Below, one piece after another: positions 8,321 through 16,810 of a DNA stretch of 64,000 nucleotides. The stretch lies in assembly GCF_017744955.1 (NCBI RefSeq), contig NZ_JAGIAG010000003.1:372001-436000 (forward strand), given 5' to 3'. The notes under the pieces were generated by a model. The model did no database searches. It worked only from the letters and a program-made list of their open reading frames with translations, and had not been told where the DNA came from. This DNA comes from Dokdonella sp. (GTDB lineage: Bacteria > Pseudomonadota > Gammaproteobacteria > Xanthomonadales > Rhodanobacteraceae). A program made the position numbers and the translations under genes. Position 1 is the first letter of the stretch. Each line of letters starts with the position of its first letter.

Positions 8321-9277
8321 TCAGTCGTCCTGCAGCAGGCGCCGGTGCAGCGCGGCCGCGACGTTGGCGCCGCAGACCACGGTCGCGACGCGGCGTCCGG
8401 CGTAGTGCGCGGCATCGGCCAGCACCGCAGCGAGCCCGGCCGCGCCGGCCGGCTCGGCGATCTGGCCGAGGTGGCGATGCAGTCGCCGCATCGCCTCGAA
8501 CAACTGCGCTTCGGAGACGGCCACGACGCGATCGCAGCAGCGGCGCAGCAGGCTGAGCGTGGAGGCGATCGGCACGCGCACGGCGATGCCGTCGGCGATC
8601 GTGTCGGCGCGCTCGGTCTGGATCGCGCGGCCGGCTTCGAGCGAGTGCTTCATCGCCGGCGCGTGCTGCGCGACGACGGCGACGATCTCGACGTTCGGCC
8701 GCAGCCGGCGCAGCACGCTGCCGACGCCGGCGAGCAAGGCGCCGTTGCCGAGCGGCAGCGCGATCGCGTCGAAGACGTGCTCGTCGGCGAGTTCGAGGCC
8801 GATCGTGCCGGCGCCTTCGGAGATCGCCGGTTCCAATCCGTCCTCGACGAAGCGCAGGCTCTGCTCTTGCGCGTACGCGCGCGCCGCCTGCTTGGCAGCG
8901 TCGAAGTCCTCGCCCGCCACGCGCACCTCGGCGCCGAAGCGCAGCAGCGCCTCGACCTTGAGCGGATTCGCGCCGTGCCCGACGAACACCGTGCAGGCGT
9001 GACCGCGCCGGGCGCAGGCATGGGCGAGTCCCTGGCCGAAATTGCCGGCCGAGGCGCACACCACCGCTTCGCCGGCGCGCAGGGCGGTGGCGACGAACCA
9101 GTCCGCGCCGCGGCCCTTGAACGAGCCGATCGGGTTCGCCGTTTCGATCTTCAGCAGCGCTTCGCAGCCGAGCGCGTCGTCGAGCGCCGCATCGGTCGCG
9201 ACCGGTGTGCGCAGGAACCGCGGATCGATGCGTTCGGCGGCGGCGCGCAGCCGCGCGAGATCGAGGAGTTCGTCCAT
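8321..9277 (-). CDS. PLP-dependent threonine/serine dehydratase-like enzyme (fold type II)
   Basis: 318 residues. The PLP Schiff-base lysine is in NPIGSFKGRGA (Lys54), followed by CASAGNFGQGLA (substrate loop) and the glycine-rich phosphate-binding loop LPLGNGALLAGVG. The C-terminal segment EPAGAAGLAAVLA is typical of the catalytic domain of threonine dehydratase; there is no ACT regulatory domain. The expected reaction is deamination of threonine or serine, or another beta-elimination. It is divergent from a Lrp/AsnC regulator 118 bp away, a common pairing in which the regulator controls the amino-acid enzyme. Confidence 0.88.
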   Translation of the reverse strand: MDELLDLARLRAAAERIDPRFLRTPVATDAALDDALGCEALLKIETANPIGSFKGRGADWFVATALRAGEAVVCASAGNFGQGLAHACARRGHACTVFVGHGANPLKVEALLRFGAEVRVAGEDFDAAKQAARAYAQEQSLRFVEDGLEPAISEGAGTIGLELADEHVFDAIALPLGNGALLAGVGSVLRRLRPNVEIVAVVAQHAPAMKHSLEAGRAIQTERADTIADGIAVRVPIASTLSLLRRCCDRVVAVSEAQLFEAMRRLHRHLGQIAEPAGAAGLAAVLADAAHYAGRRVATVVCGANVAAALHRRLLQDD

Positions 9278-9395
9278 GGCCGAGTCCGGGAGTAGTGGAA
9301 CACCTCGCCCATGCTAGAGTCCGGCCGCGCGGCCCGGCCGCGTTCCGCGCCTTTCCGACGCGGCTTTCCCGCGCGAATCCGCCTCTCCACGCACG

Positions 9396-9869
9396 ATGCC
9401 GGCGCCGCTCGATTCCCTCGACCGAAGAATCCTCGCCCTGCTCCAGCGCGACGCGCGCCTGCCGGCCGAAACCATCGGCGCCGAGATCGGCCTGTCGGCC
9501 TCGGCCGTGCAGCGCCGCCTCGCGCGCCTGCGCGAGGACGGCGTGATCACCGGCGAGGTCGCGATCGTCGATCCGCAGCGTGTCGGGCGGCCGCTGACGA
9601 TGATCGTCGACCTCGAAGTCGAGCGCGAACGCAGCGAGCTGCTGGCCGGCCTGAAGCGCTGGATCGCGGCCGAGCCGGCGATCCAGCAGGCCTGGTACGT
9701 GACGGGCGAAGAGGACTTCGTGCTGGTCGTCAGCGCGCGCGACGTCGAGACCTACGAGGCGCTGATGCAGAAGCTCCTGTCCGAGAACGCCAACGTGCGT
9801 CGCTACCGCACGCGCGTCTCGCTCGGCACGCTCAAGCGCGGGCTGGCGGTGCCGATCGACTCGCTCTGA
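9396..9869 (+). CDS. Lrp/AsnC family transcriptional regulator
   Basis: 157 residues. The N-terminal AsnC-type HTH is LDRRILALLQRDARLPAETI...LSASAVQRRLARLREDGVI, and the C-terminal RAM (ACT-like) ligand and oligomerisation domain is at about 65-150. It is transcribed divergently from the PLP-dependent dehydratase-like gene, which suggests it senses an amino acid and regulates that gene and itself. The shared spacer holds a TAGAGT -10-like hexamer at 9315-9320 for this gene. Confidence 0.92.
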   Translation: MPAPLDSLDRRILALLQRDARLPAETIGAEIGLSASAVQRRLARLREDGVITGEVAIVDPQRVGRPLTMIVDLEVERERSELLAGLKRWIAAEPAIQQAWYVTGEEDFVLVVSARDVETYEALMQKLLSENANVRRYRTRVSLGTLKRGLAVPIDSL

Positions 9870-9888
9870 AGCGACCGCCGGATCGGCG

Positions 9889-9910
9889 CGTGTAGGAAAT
9901 TTCCTACACG
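9889..9910. promoter_or_regulatory. 22-bp perfect palindrome upstream of comEA-like gene
   Basis: Perfect inverted repeat with half-site CGTGTAGGAAA and its exact complement, with no spacer. It is AT-rich in the middle, unlike the surrounding DNA. It lies 20 bp after the lrp-type stop codon and about 120 bp before the comEA-like start. It could be a dimeric regulator operator or a terminator stem; there is no T-run. Confidence 0.55.
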
Positions 9911-9938
9911 AGAACGAGCCGTGCTCCTACGTGCTTAT

Positions 9939-9981
9939 GCGACATGTGTCGCTGCCGCCGCGTCGACCGCGCGCCTAGACT
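9939..9981 (+). promoter_or_regulatory. Putative comEA-like promoter with upstream inverted repeat
   Basis: An inverted repeat GCGACA-TG-TGTCGC (9939-9952) precedes a -10-like hexamer TAGACT (9976-9981) in front of the comEA-like gene. No TTGACA-like -35 is visible. The repeat centre is roughly 42 bp before the expected transcription start, a position typical of activator-dependent promoters. No regulator is identified. Confidence 0.35.
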
Positions 9982-10029
9982 TCCGCCGTTCGCGCGACCG
10001 CGCCTCTGCCCTGCATCCGCCCCGCCTCC

Positions 10030-10341
10030 ATGCTGAAGCCGTTGTTGCTGACCTTGCTCCTGCTCGTGCTGCCTGCGCTCGCCTCGGCCCAGGTCGACCT
10101 GAACCGCGCCGACGCGAAGATGCTGGCCGAGGCGATGAGCGGCGTGGGCCTGGTCAAGGCCGAAGCGATCGTCGCCTATCGCAACGCGCACGGGCCGTTC
10201 CGCCGCATCGAGGACCTGGCCAAGGTCAAGGGCATCGGCGCGAAGACGATCGCCGCCAATCGCGACACGGTGGTGGTGATCGACCCCGACGACGACTTGC
10301 CCGCCGGCGCCCCCGGCACCCGCCCCGCCGCGTCGCCATAG
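10030..10341 (+). CDS. ComEA-like helix-hairpin-helix DNA-binding protein
   Basis: 103 residues with a signal peptide or anchor (MLKPLLLTLLLLVLPALASA) and then one ComEA-type HhH2 unit: VDLNRADAKMLAEAMSGVG (hairpin 1) and IEDLAKVKGIGAKTIAANRD (hairpin 2). ComEA-type proteins bind incoming double-stranded DNA in the periplasm during natural transformation. The length fits the short gram-negative form. The tail is acidic and proline-rich. The upstream region has two palindromes and a TAGACT -10 box. Confidence 0.88.
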   Translation: MLKPLLLTLLLLVLPALASAQVDLNRADAKMLAEAMSGVGLVKAEAIVAYRNAHGPFRRIEDLAKVKGIGAKTIAANRDTVVVIDPDDDLPAGAPGTRPAASP

Positions 10342-10427
10342 CGGCGGCGCCTGCGACAACCCGCCGCAGAGTCGGTCGTCCCGATCGTGCGTGCTAGACT
10401 CGCGGCCCGCCGAGCGGCGGTTCGCGC

Positions 10428-10889
10428 ATGATTCTTCCCCGCTACCACATCGGCCCGTCTTCGATCACGGGCGCAGGGAAAGGCTTGTTTCTCGACGAGC
10501 CGGTCGCGCGTGGCCGCGTGATCACCGCGCCGGACGCGATTCCGGGCGTGCAGTCCTTCGAGGAAATCCTCGCCCGCCCCGATGCCGCCGACCTGCTGCC
10601 GGCCACCGTGCGCTGGTTCGAGGACCGCTACACGATCACGCCGGAATGGCCGGACGAGTGCTACATCAACCACGCCTTCGCGCCGACCGCGCTGTGGCAT
10701 CTCGGCTTCGTGTTCGCCGCCGCGGATCTCGCGCCCGGCACCGAAATCACCGTCGACTACCGTCATCTGCTCGCGCCCGGCCAGGAAGAGGACTTCCGTG
10801 ACGCCGTCAGCGGCGAACGCATCGTCGGCTACACCTGGAGCGAGAGCCTGCGCGCCTCGACCCGGGCGCTCGCCGCGCTGCTCGCCTGA
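10428..10889 (+). CDS. Small SET domain-containing protein
   Basis: 153 residues. SET motifs: GAGKGLFLDEPVARG at the start, CYINHAFAPTALWH (NH core) and LAPGTEITVDYRHLL (DY motif). It lacks the post-SET cysteines seen in the other SET protein of this window (340-861). The family uses SAM to methylate lysines; the bacterial target is unknown. A TAGACT -10-like hexamer at 10395-10400 precedes the ATG. A GNAT gene follows 19 bp later on the same strand, so the two may form an operon of protein-modifying enzymes. Confidence 0.85.
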   Translation: MILPRYHIGPSSITGAGKGLFLDEPVARGRVITAPDAIPGVQSFEEILARPDAADLLPATVRWFEDRYTITPEWPDECYINHAFAPTALWHLGFVFAAADLAPGTEITVDYRHLLAPGQEEDFRDAVSGERIVGYTWSESLRASTRALAALLA

Positions 10890-10908
10890 GCACGAACCTG
10901 CTTCAGCC

Positions 10909-11433
10909 ATGATCGAAATTCCCACGCTCGAAACCGAACGCCTGCGCCTGACCGCGTTCGGCAACCGCCATTTCGAGGCCTACGCCTCGATGCTCGGCGA
11001 CCCCGCCAGCACGCGCTTCGTCGGCGACGGCCATCCGCTCGACCGCATGAACGCCTGGCGCTCGATGGCGATGCTGCTCGGCCATTGGGCCTTGCGCGGC
11101 TACGGCATGTGGGCGGTCGAGCTGAAGGACAGCGGCGAATTCGTCGGCCGCGTCGGCCTGCATCATCCGGAGGGCTGGCCCGACCTCGAGCTGGGCTGGA
11201 TGCTGATGCCGGAGCATCAGCATCGCGGCTACGCCACCGAGGCGGCGCGCGCGGCGCTGGACTTCGCCTTCGCCGAAGTGCGCGCCTTGCGCGTGGTCAG
11301 CCTGATCCGCATCGAGAACAGCGCTTCCGAGCGCGTCGCGCGGCGCCTCGGCGCGCGCCAGGCGACGACCATCGACTTCCTCGGCAGCGCCACCCTGGTC
11401 TACCTCTACCACCCGCCCGAAATCGAATCCTGA
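10909..11433 (+). CDS. GNAT family N-acetyltransferase (RimJ/RimL type)
   Basis: 174 residues. It starts with LETERLRLTAF, typical of the RimJ/RimL (Acetyltransf_3) subgroup. The acetyl-CoA loop is MPEHQHRGYATEAARAAL, and the C-terminal part has RIENSASERVARRLGAR. Members acetylate ribosomal protein N-termini, amino groups or small molecules. The gene follows the SET-domain gene by 19 bp, and its stop overlaps the hutD-like ATG (TGATG), indicating a SET-GNAT-HutD transcription unit. Confidence 0.9.
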   Translation: MIEIPTLETERLRLTAFGNRHFEAYASMLGDPASTRFVGDGHPLDRMNAWRSMAMLLGHWALRGYGMWAVELKDSGEFVGRVGLHHPEGWPDLELGWMLMPEHQHRGYATEAARAALDFAFAEVRALRVVSLIRIENSASERVARRLGARQATTIDFLGSATLVYLYHPPEIES

Positions 11434-12017
11434 TGCGCCTGATCGACGCCAGCGAAAGCCGCCGCGTGCGCTGGAAGAACGACGGCGGCTGGACCACTGA
11501 ACTCGCCCGCGATCCGCTCGGCGGCGAGGATTTCCGCTGGCGCGTCAGCATCGCCGAGATCGAGAGCGACGGGCCGTTCTCCGCCTTCCCCGGCGTCGAG
11601 CGCGACCTGATCCTGCTCGACGGCGAGGGCATCGAACTCGACCTCGGCGACGCCGGGACGCGCCGCCTGACGCAGCGCTTCGAGCGCGTGCACTTCGCCG
11701 GCGAAGCGCGCGTCGACTGCCGCCTGATCGCCGGCCCGACGCGCGACTTCAACGTGATGGCACGCCGCGACGCGGTGCGCGCCGAAGTGGTCGCGCGCCC
11801 CTTGGCCGGCTCGATGCTGGTGTTCGCCGAGCCCGGCGAGGAATGGCTGATCCACGTGCTCGCCGGTCATCTCGAAGCGCGCCGCGGCGACGCCACGCTG
11901 CTGGCCGAGTCCGGTGCGTCGCTGCACCTGGACCTGCGCGAAGCGCCCGACGCGGGCCGCGTCGCGCTCGACGGCGCGGGGGAGCTGGTGCTGGTGAAAT
12001 TCGTCGCGGCGGGCTGA
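11433..12017 (+). CDS. HutD family protein
   Basis: 194 residues. HutD/Ves-family cupin features: RRVRWKNDGGWTTELARDPL at the N-terminus, FRWRVSIAEIESDGPFSAFPGVER, LILLDGEGIELDL and a C-terminal second barrel (MLVFAEPGEEWLIHVLAGHLEA). HutD is known beside histidine-utilisation genes and is proposed to act as a sensor or modulator. No hut gene is visible here, so the copy is orphan. It starts one base into the stop of the GNAT gene. Confidence 0.88.
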   Translation: MRLIDASESRRVRWKNDGGWTTELARDPLGGEDFRWRVSIAEIESDGPFSAFPGVERDLILLDGEGIELDLGDAGTRRLTQRFERVHFAGEARVDCRLIAGPTRDFNVMARRDAVRAEVVARPLAGSMLVFAEPGEEWLIHVLAGHLEARRGDATLLAESGASLHLDLREAPDAGRVALDGAGELVLVKFVAAG

Positions 12018-12115
12018 GGCGCGCGACGCGCGATTCGCAGGACACGCGGCGATTCCGTCGATGCCGCGTCGCGGAGAGATCGAGTCGAACCCGGACGCAG
12101 CTGGACGGAGAGCCC

Positions 12116-12538
12116 GTGACCAATCCCACCGACATCCTCCTGCCCTGCATGACCCTGGTCGGCTGGACGCTGTGCGTCCTGCTGGTGATGCCGTACCGGC
12201 GCATCAAGGCGGCCCTCGCCAGGCAGGTGACCGCGGACGACTTCAAGTACGGCGAGTCGGCCAACGTGCCGCCCGCGGTCCGCATTCCAAACCGGAACTT
12301 CATGAACCTGCTGGAAGTGCCGGTGCTGTTCTACGTCGTCGGTCTCGTCGCCTACGTGACGCAGCACGTCGACGCGACGGCGGTCGCGCTGGCGTGGTCG
12401 TACGTCGCGCTGCGCGTGCTGCACAGCCTGATCCACCTGTCGTACAACCACGTGATCCACCGGCTGGCCGTGTTCGCCGCCAGCAACCTGGTGCTCGCGG
12501 TGCTCTGGGGCCGCGTGCTGGTCGATCTCGCCCGATAG
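12116..12538 (+). CDS. MAPEG family membrane protein
   Basis: 140 residues starting at GTG, with GGACGGAG just upstream as the ribosome binding site. Four hydrophobic helices fit a MAPEG fold (residues about 4-24, 56-76, 80-105 and 112-137). The motif RNFMNLLEVPVLFYVVGLVAY followed by ALRVLHSLIHLSYNHVIHR matches the family's conserved FxNxxExxP and RxxHS-like signatures. MAPEG proteins are trimeric glutathione-dependent membrane enzymes in eukaryotes; bacterial roles are poorly known. It lies 98 bp after hutD on the same strand. Confidence 0.85.
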   Translation: MTNPTDILLPCMTLVGWTLCVLLVMPYRRIKAALARQVTADDFKYGESANVPPAVRIPNRNFMNLLEVPVLFYVVGLVAYVTQHVDATAVALAWSYVALRVLHSLIHLSYNHVIHRLAVFAASNLVLAVLWGRVLVDLAR

Positions 12539-12548
12539 CCGGGCGCGT

Positions 12549-13301
12549 TCAGGCCGCTTGCGCGGCGCGCGCGCGTTCGCGCATCCGCGCGCCGATCTCG
12601 CGCAGCGGCGCGTGCGGCGATTCGGCCAGCTCGGCGCCGAGCTTTTCGAGGAAGGCTAGCGTGCCGGTCGCCTCGGCGCGGCGCAGCCATGCGGCCGCTT
12701 CGTCCATCTCGCCGCGCTGGGTCAGGATCGCCGCGTAGCTGGCCTGGCCGCGGAAGTCGCCCGCCTCGGCCGACCTGCGATACCAGTCCAGTGCCGACGC
12801 CGCGTCGCGTTCGACTTCCCAGCCTTCCTCGTAGTAGCGGCCGACCAGGTTCATCGACTTCGCGTGCCCCTGCTCGGCGGCGCGCCGGTACAGCGCGAAC
12901 GCCTGCGCCTGGTCGCGCGCGACGCCGCGGCCGGTCGCGAGCAGATTGGCGAAGTTGTACATGCCCCAGAGCGAGCCGCTGGCGGCTGCCTTGCGATACC
13001 ACGCCGCGGCGAGTTCGGCGTTCGCCGGCGTGCCCTGGCCGAGTTCGTGGCAGCGCCCGACCATGTTCATCGCCAGCGCATGACCGGAGTTCGCCGCCAG
13101 CGTGTGCCAGTGCAGGCCCTCGACCGCGTCGCGCGGCACGCCGCGGCCTTCGCACAGCATCTGCGCGTAGAGCATCTGCGCCTGCACGTCGCCCGCGCGC
13201 GCCGCGTCGCGCACGCGCGCCAGCGCGGGCACGGGGTCCTCCCGCAGCGCGGCGAGGAACGCGTCGCGATCCAGCGCGGCGCCGTCCGCCGCCTCAGACA
13301 T
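12549..13301 (-). CDS. Sel1-repeat (TPR-like) protein of the PiuC cluster
   Basis: 250 residues built of about five Sel1-like repeats, each of the form A-x-x-x-L-G-x-x-x-x-x-G-x-G-V-x-R-D. Clear units are [57 protein letters not shown] and [19 protein letters not shown]. There is no signal peptide. It overlaps the piuC stop by 8 bp and is the last gene of the TonB receptor-piuC-Sel1 set. The same order occurs around piuC in Pseudomonas, as far as I recall. A scaffold role is likely, but the partner is unknown. Confidence 0.88.
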   Translation of the reverse strand: MSEAADGAALDRDAFLAALREDPVPALARVRDAARAGDVQAQMLYAQMLCEGRGVPRDAVEGLHWHTLAANSGHALAMNMVGRCHELGQGTPANAELAAAWYRKAAASGSLWGMYNFANLLATGRGVARDQAQAFALYRRAAEQGHAKSMNLVGRYYEEGWEVERDAASALDWYRRSAEAGDFRGQASYAAILTQRGEMDEAAAWLRRAEATGTLAFLEKLGAELAESPHAPLREIGARMRERARAAQAA

Positions 13302-13980
13302 CCGACCACTCGCGCAGGAGGTTGTGGTACACGCCGGTCAGCGCGACCAGCTCGGCTGCGTCCGGAAGTTTCCGCGTGAGTTGCTGGATCGCCAGGTCGA
13401 GTTCGAACAAGGTGCGCCGCTGCGTTTCCGAGCGCACGAAACTCTGGATCCAGAAGAACGACGCGACGCGCGCGCCGCGCGTGACCGGCTCGACGCGATG
13501 CAGGCTGGTGCCCGGATACAGCACGAGATCGCCGGCCGGCAGCTTGACGCCGTGCTCGCCGTAGCTGTCCTCGATCACCAGTTCGCCGCCGTCGTACTCC
13601 TCCGGCGCGCTGAGGAACAGCGTGGCGGACAGGTCGGTGCGCACCGGCTGCGCTTCGCCGCGCGTGCGGTCGTAGCGGATCGCGTTGTCGACGTGGAAGC
13701 CGAACGACTGTCCGCCGGCGTAGCGGTTGAACAGCGGCGGATAGATGCGCCGCGGCAGGGCGCCGGCGAAGAAGGTCGGATGACGGCCGAGCGCCTCGAG
13801 CACCAGCGCGCCGAGCTTCTGCGCGAGCGGATCGGATTCCGGCAGTTGCTCGTTGTGCTTGGCGCGGGCGGATTGATGGCCGGCGGTGATGCGGCCGTCG
13901 GCCCAGGCGGCGCGCTCCAGGCGTTGCCGGCAATGCGCGACCTGTTCGGCGCTGAGTACGTTTTCGATGTGCAGCAGCAC
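13294..13980 (-). CDS. piuC: PKHD-type Fe(II)/2-oxoglutarate hydroxylase PiuC (YbiX)
   Basis: 228 residues, close to E. coli YbiX in length and sequence. The double-stranded beta-helix ligands are clear: [10 protein letters not shown] (His96, Asp98), [16 protein letters not shown] (His161 as third ligand, Arg171 for 2-oxoglutarate), plus [11 protein letters not shown] and the terminal [11 protein letters not shown]. The start is taken as GTG with GAGG six bases upstream; no ATG fits. PiuC is iron-regulated and linked to siderophore receptors, though its substrate is not established. It lies 71 bp after the TonB receptor stop and is probably in the same Fur-controlled unit. Confidence 0.93.
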   Translation of the reverse strand: MLLHIENVLSAEQVAHCRQRLERAAWADGRITAGHQSARAKHNEQLPESDPLAQKLGALVLEALGRHPTFFAGALPRRIYPPLFNRYAGGQSFGFHVDNAIRYDRTRGEAQPVRTDLSATLFLSAPEEYDGGELVIEDSYGEHGVKLPAGDLVLYPGTSLHRVEPVTRGARVASFFWIQSFVRSETQRRTLFELDLAIQQLTRKLPDAAELVALTGVYHNLLREWSDV

Positions 13981-14051
13981 GGCGTTCCTCGATGGCGGCG
14001 GCGACGAGGGAAACCGGGCGGGCCGCTTCGTCGAAGCGGCCCGCCGGTCGA

Positions 14052-16418
14052 TCAGAACTTCAGCGAGGCCGACAGGACTGCCGAACGCCCCGGCGCCATC
14101 ACCGCGAAGTGCGCGGGATAGGCCTTGGTGTAGTAGGTCTTGTCGCCGAGGTTCTGCAGGTTCAGGCGGAAGCTCAGGCTCTCGCTGTAGGTCCAGTTCG
14201 CCATCGCGTCGAAGCGCCAGTACGACGGCACGCCGTACTCGGTCAGGCGGTTGTCCGCGGCGTTGACGCGATACGAGCCGACCACGTCGTCGACGTAGAA
14301 CGCACCGCCGCCGACGCTGAAGGACGGCACGATCTGCCAGGTCGTCCACAGGCTGAAGCTGTTCTTCGGCGTGTTCGCCAGCTGGGTGCCGTTGACCGGG
14401 TTCGGCTTGCCGGCGACGAAGCCGCCGTCGACCAGCTCGCTCTTCATGTAGGCGTAGCCGCCGAACACGCTCCAGCCATCGGCGATGTTGCCGGACACCG
14501 AGATCTCGGCGCCGCGCACGCGCGTCTCGCCGATGTTGGCGTACCAGCCGTCGGGGCCGAGCTGGCGCGCGTCGGTCTTGCGCGTTTCGAACACGTCGGC
14601 GTTGACGGTGAAGCGGCGGTCGAGCAGCTCCCATTTCACGCCGAGCTCGAGGTTGCGGCTTTTCTCGGGCTTCAGGTCGAGCACGCTGATCGGATTGCCG
14701 TCGCTGCCCTCGCCGAGGAAGCTGCCCGGCGGCGTGACCGCGGTCGAGTAGGAGAAGTACACGCTGCCCTGCTCGACCGGCTTCCACACCAGACCGGTCT
14801 GCCAGGTCCACTCGTTGGCCTCGCTGCGGTGCTGCGCGGTGATGCGCTCGCCGGTGTAGCCGTTCGGGCAGGCCTGGTTGACCTGGCCCGGGCAGAAGGT
14901 CAGCGGCGCCTTGGTCGAGAAGCGGTCGTAGCGCACGCCGAGATTGAGCAGCCACTGGTCGCTGAAGCGGATCGTGTCGAAGGCGTACAGCGCCTGCGTG
15001 TTGGAGGTGGTGCGGATCGGCGCGTTCGCGCGGGTGATCGCGCCGGGCACGAAGCTGTCGTTCGGGCCGAGCGTGCCCGGCACCCACGGATCGCGCGGAT
15101 TGGGGCGGTACAGGCTGGTGCAGTAGTAGTAGGACGCCGCGCCGACGCCGAGGCGGCAGGCGTTGGCGGCGTTGATCGCCGGTACGACGTAGCTGTCGCG
15201 CGTGGACTTCTCGTTGGCGAACTCGAGGCCGACGTTGAAGTCGTTGCGCATACCGCCGAGGTCGAACACGCCGGAGAGGTCGGTCTGGTTGACCGCCGTG
15301 ACCGTGTTGCCGGCGCGCGTGTTGGCGCGGCGCCAGACCATGCCCTTGGCGACGTTGCCCTGGCTGTCGTCCGGCTGGCTCAGGATGTAGTCCTGCTGCG
15401 AGCGGCCGTAGCGCGTCGTGTTGCGCAATACCCACGAGTCGGAGAACTCGTGGCGCAGCTGCAGCGTGCCGATGTTGGTGTCGGTCTTGCGGAAGTCGCG
15501 GTCGACCAGGCCGTAGAAGTTGTCGCGGTTGCCGCCGTCGTCGGGACCCACGGTGCGCACGCCGGCCGGCACGTTGCTGAAGCCGAAGTGGTACGGCGTG
15601 CCGGCGTCCGGCAGCTCGGTCGTGTTGAGGTGATAGAAGCTGATCGTCGCCGAGGTCGGCGAGTTGAGTCCGAACGTGACCGACGGCGCGAAGCCGAAGC
15701 GGCGCTTGAACAGCTCGTCGCGGCCGGCGACGTCGGAATCCTGCCCCATCAGGTTCACGCGCAAGGCGGCGTTGTCGCCGAGCATCCAGTTGCTGTCGAT
15801 CGTCGCGCGCTTGTGGTCGGCGCTGCCGAGTTCGGCGGTCAGGTTGGTGAAGTTGCCGGCCACCGCGTTCTTGCTGACCAGGTTGATGCTGCCGCCGCCG
15901 TTGGAGCGGCCGCTGTAGACCGAATCGGGACCTTTGACGACTTCGATCTGCTGGATGTTGAACGTCTCGCGCGTCTGCGCGCCGACGTCGCGCACGCCGT
16001 CGACGAACATCGAGTTCTGCGAGTCGTAGCCGCGCAGGTACGGACGATCGCCCTGCGGATTGCCGCCTTCGCCGGCGCCGAAGGTGATGCCCGGCACCAC
16101 GCGCAGCGCGTCGATCAGATCGGTCGCGCCCATGTCGTTGATCAGCGCCTGCGGCACCACCGTGACCGAGCGCGGCGTGTCGAGCAGCGGCGCGGTGAAC
16201 TTCGGCGAGGAGGCGTTCTTGACGCCCTGCCCCTGCACCTTGACCGTTTCCAGCTCCTCCGCCTTGCGATCCACCGGATCGGGACTGCCCGCGTCGGCCG
16301 GCGCCGCTTCCTCGGCCAGTACGGGCGCCGCGCCGGAGGCGAATGCCATGCCGAGCGCGGTGAGGACGACGTGCTTCGGGCGCAGTGCGCGCGCCGTGAT
16401 GTACGGACTGCTGGACAT
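14052..16418 (-). CDS. TonB-dependent catecholate siderophore receptor (Fiu/PiuA-like)
   Basis: 788 residues. Signal peptide (about 1-35), TonB-box-like segment [11 protein letters not shown], plug domain (about 60-180: [61 protein letters not shown]) and a 22-strand barrel ending LSASLKF with the outer-membrane terminal Phe. The plug motifs and the downstream piuC gene point to the Fiu/PiuA branch that takes up Fe3+-catecholates. The start [10 protein letters not shown] has AGGGAACC upstream. A Fur box 73 bp upstream predicts induction by iron starvation. Confidence 0.93.
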   Translation of the reverse strand: MSSSPYITARALRPKHVVLTALGMAFASGAAPVLAEEAAPADAGSPDPVDRKAEELETVKVQGQGVKNASSPKFTAPLLDTPRSVTVVPQALINDMGATDLIDALRVVPGITFGAGEGGNPQGDRPYLRGYDSQNSMFVDGVRDVGAQTRETFNIQQIEVVKGPDSVYSGRSNGGGSINLVSKNAVAGNFTNLTAELGSADHKRATIDSNWMLGDNAALRVNLMGQDSDVAGRDELFKRRFGFAPSVTFGLNSPTSATISFYHLNTTELPDAGTPYHFGFSNVPAGVRTVGPDDGGNRDNFYGLVDRDFRKTDTNIGTLQLRHEFSDSWVLRNTTRYGRSQQDYILSQPDDSQGNVAKGMVWRRANTRAGNTVTAVNQTDLSGVFDLGGMRNDFNVGLEFANEKSTRDSYVVPAINAANACRLGVGAASYYYCTSLYRPNPRDPWVPGTLGPNDSFVPGAITRANAPIRTTSNTQALYAFDTIRFSDQWLLNLGVRYDRFSTKAPLTFCPGQVNQACPNGYTGERITAQHRSEANEWTWQTGLVWKPVEQGSVYFSYSTAVTPPGSFLGEGSDGNPISVLDLKPEKSRNLELGVKWELLDRRFTVNADVFETRKTDARQLGPDGWYANIGETRVRGAEISVSGNIADGWSVFGGYAYMKSELVDGGFVAGKPNPVNGTQLANTPKNSFSLWTTWQIVPSFSVGGGAFYVDDVVGSYRVNAADNRLTEYGVPSYWRFDAMANWTYSESLSFRLNLQNLGDKTYYTKAYPAHFAVMAPGRSAVLSASLKF

Positions 16419-16810
16419 CGAGGGTTCCCTTGAGACGATGAAATACGCGGTGCCCGGCATTCGCGTCGGGCGAAGAACGAGAAATTTACTGAAAATGAGA
16501 ATGATTCGCAACAAAAGATGACGATCGGAGCCGTGCCGTCGGGCCGGTTCGTCTCGCCTTCCTTGCGATTCAACCGGCTGCGCGCGGCGGCCGCGGCGAT
16601 CTCTTCGACAACGCGTCACTTCGGCGATGCCGAACTGCGCCGGCCGATGCCGGAGCGGATGACCTGCGGGATGCGGATGGTCTTACTGCGGCATCACCGG
16701 ACAACCGCGTTCGCGGCAGGACGACGATTGCGTCGCTCGGACTCTTCCCGACCGGTCGACCGCTGTACCGCACCCGCGCAAGCTGCTCGCAGCGCTCGCC
16801 GGAACGCCGC
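16419..16810. other. 392-bp spacer with TonB receptor promoter
   Basis: No gene is supported here. The right part is GC-rich sequence downstream of the flavoreductase gene with no clear terminator. The left part holds the AT-rich Fur-box region that serves the TonB receptor. Confidence 0.6.
16491..16509 (-). promoter_or_regulatory. Fur box upstream of the TonB receptor
   Basis: On the plus strand GAAAATGAGAATGATTCGC matches 14 of 19 positions of the consensus GATAATGATAATCATTATC. It is in an AT-rich island between the TonB receptor start and the upstream gene, at promoter distance. Iron-loaded Fur would repress the receptor-piuC-Sel1 unit. Confidence 0.75.

Noticed and set aside
13992-16433. 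813-codon plus-strand frame across the TonB receptor
   Set aside because: The opposite strand encodes a full-length receptor with plug and barrel motifs; this frame is its complement.
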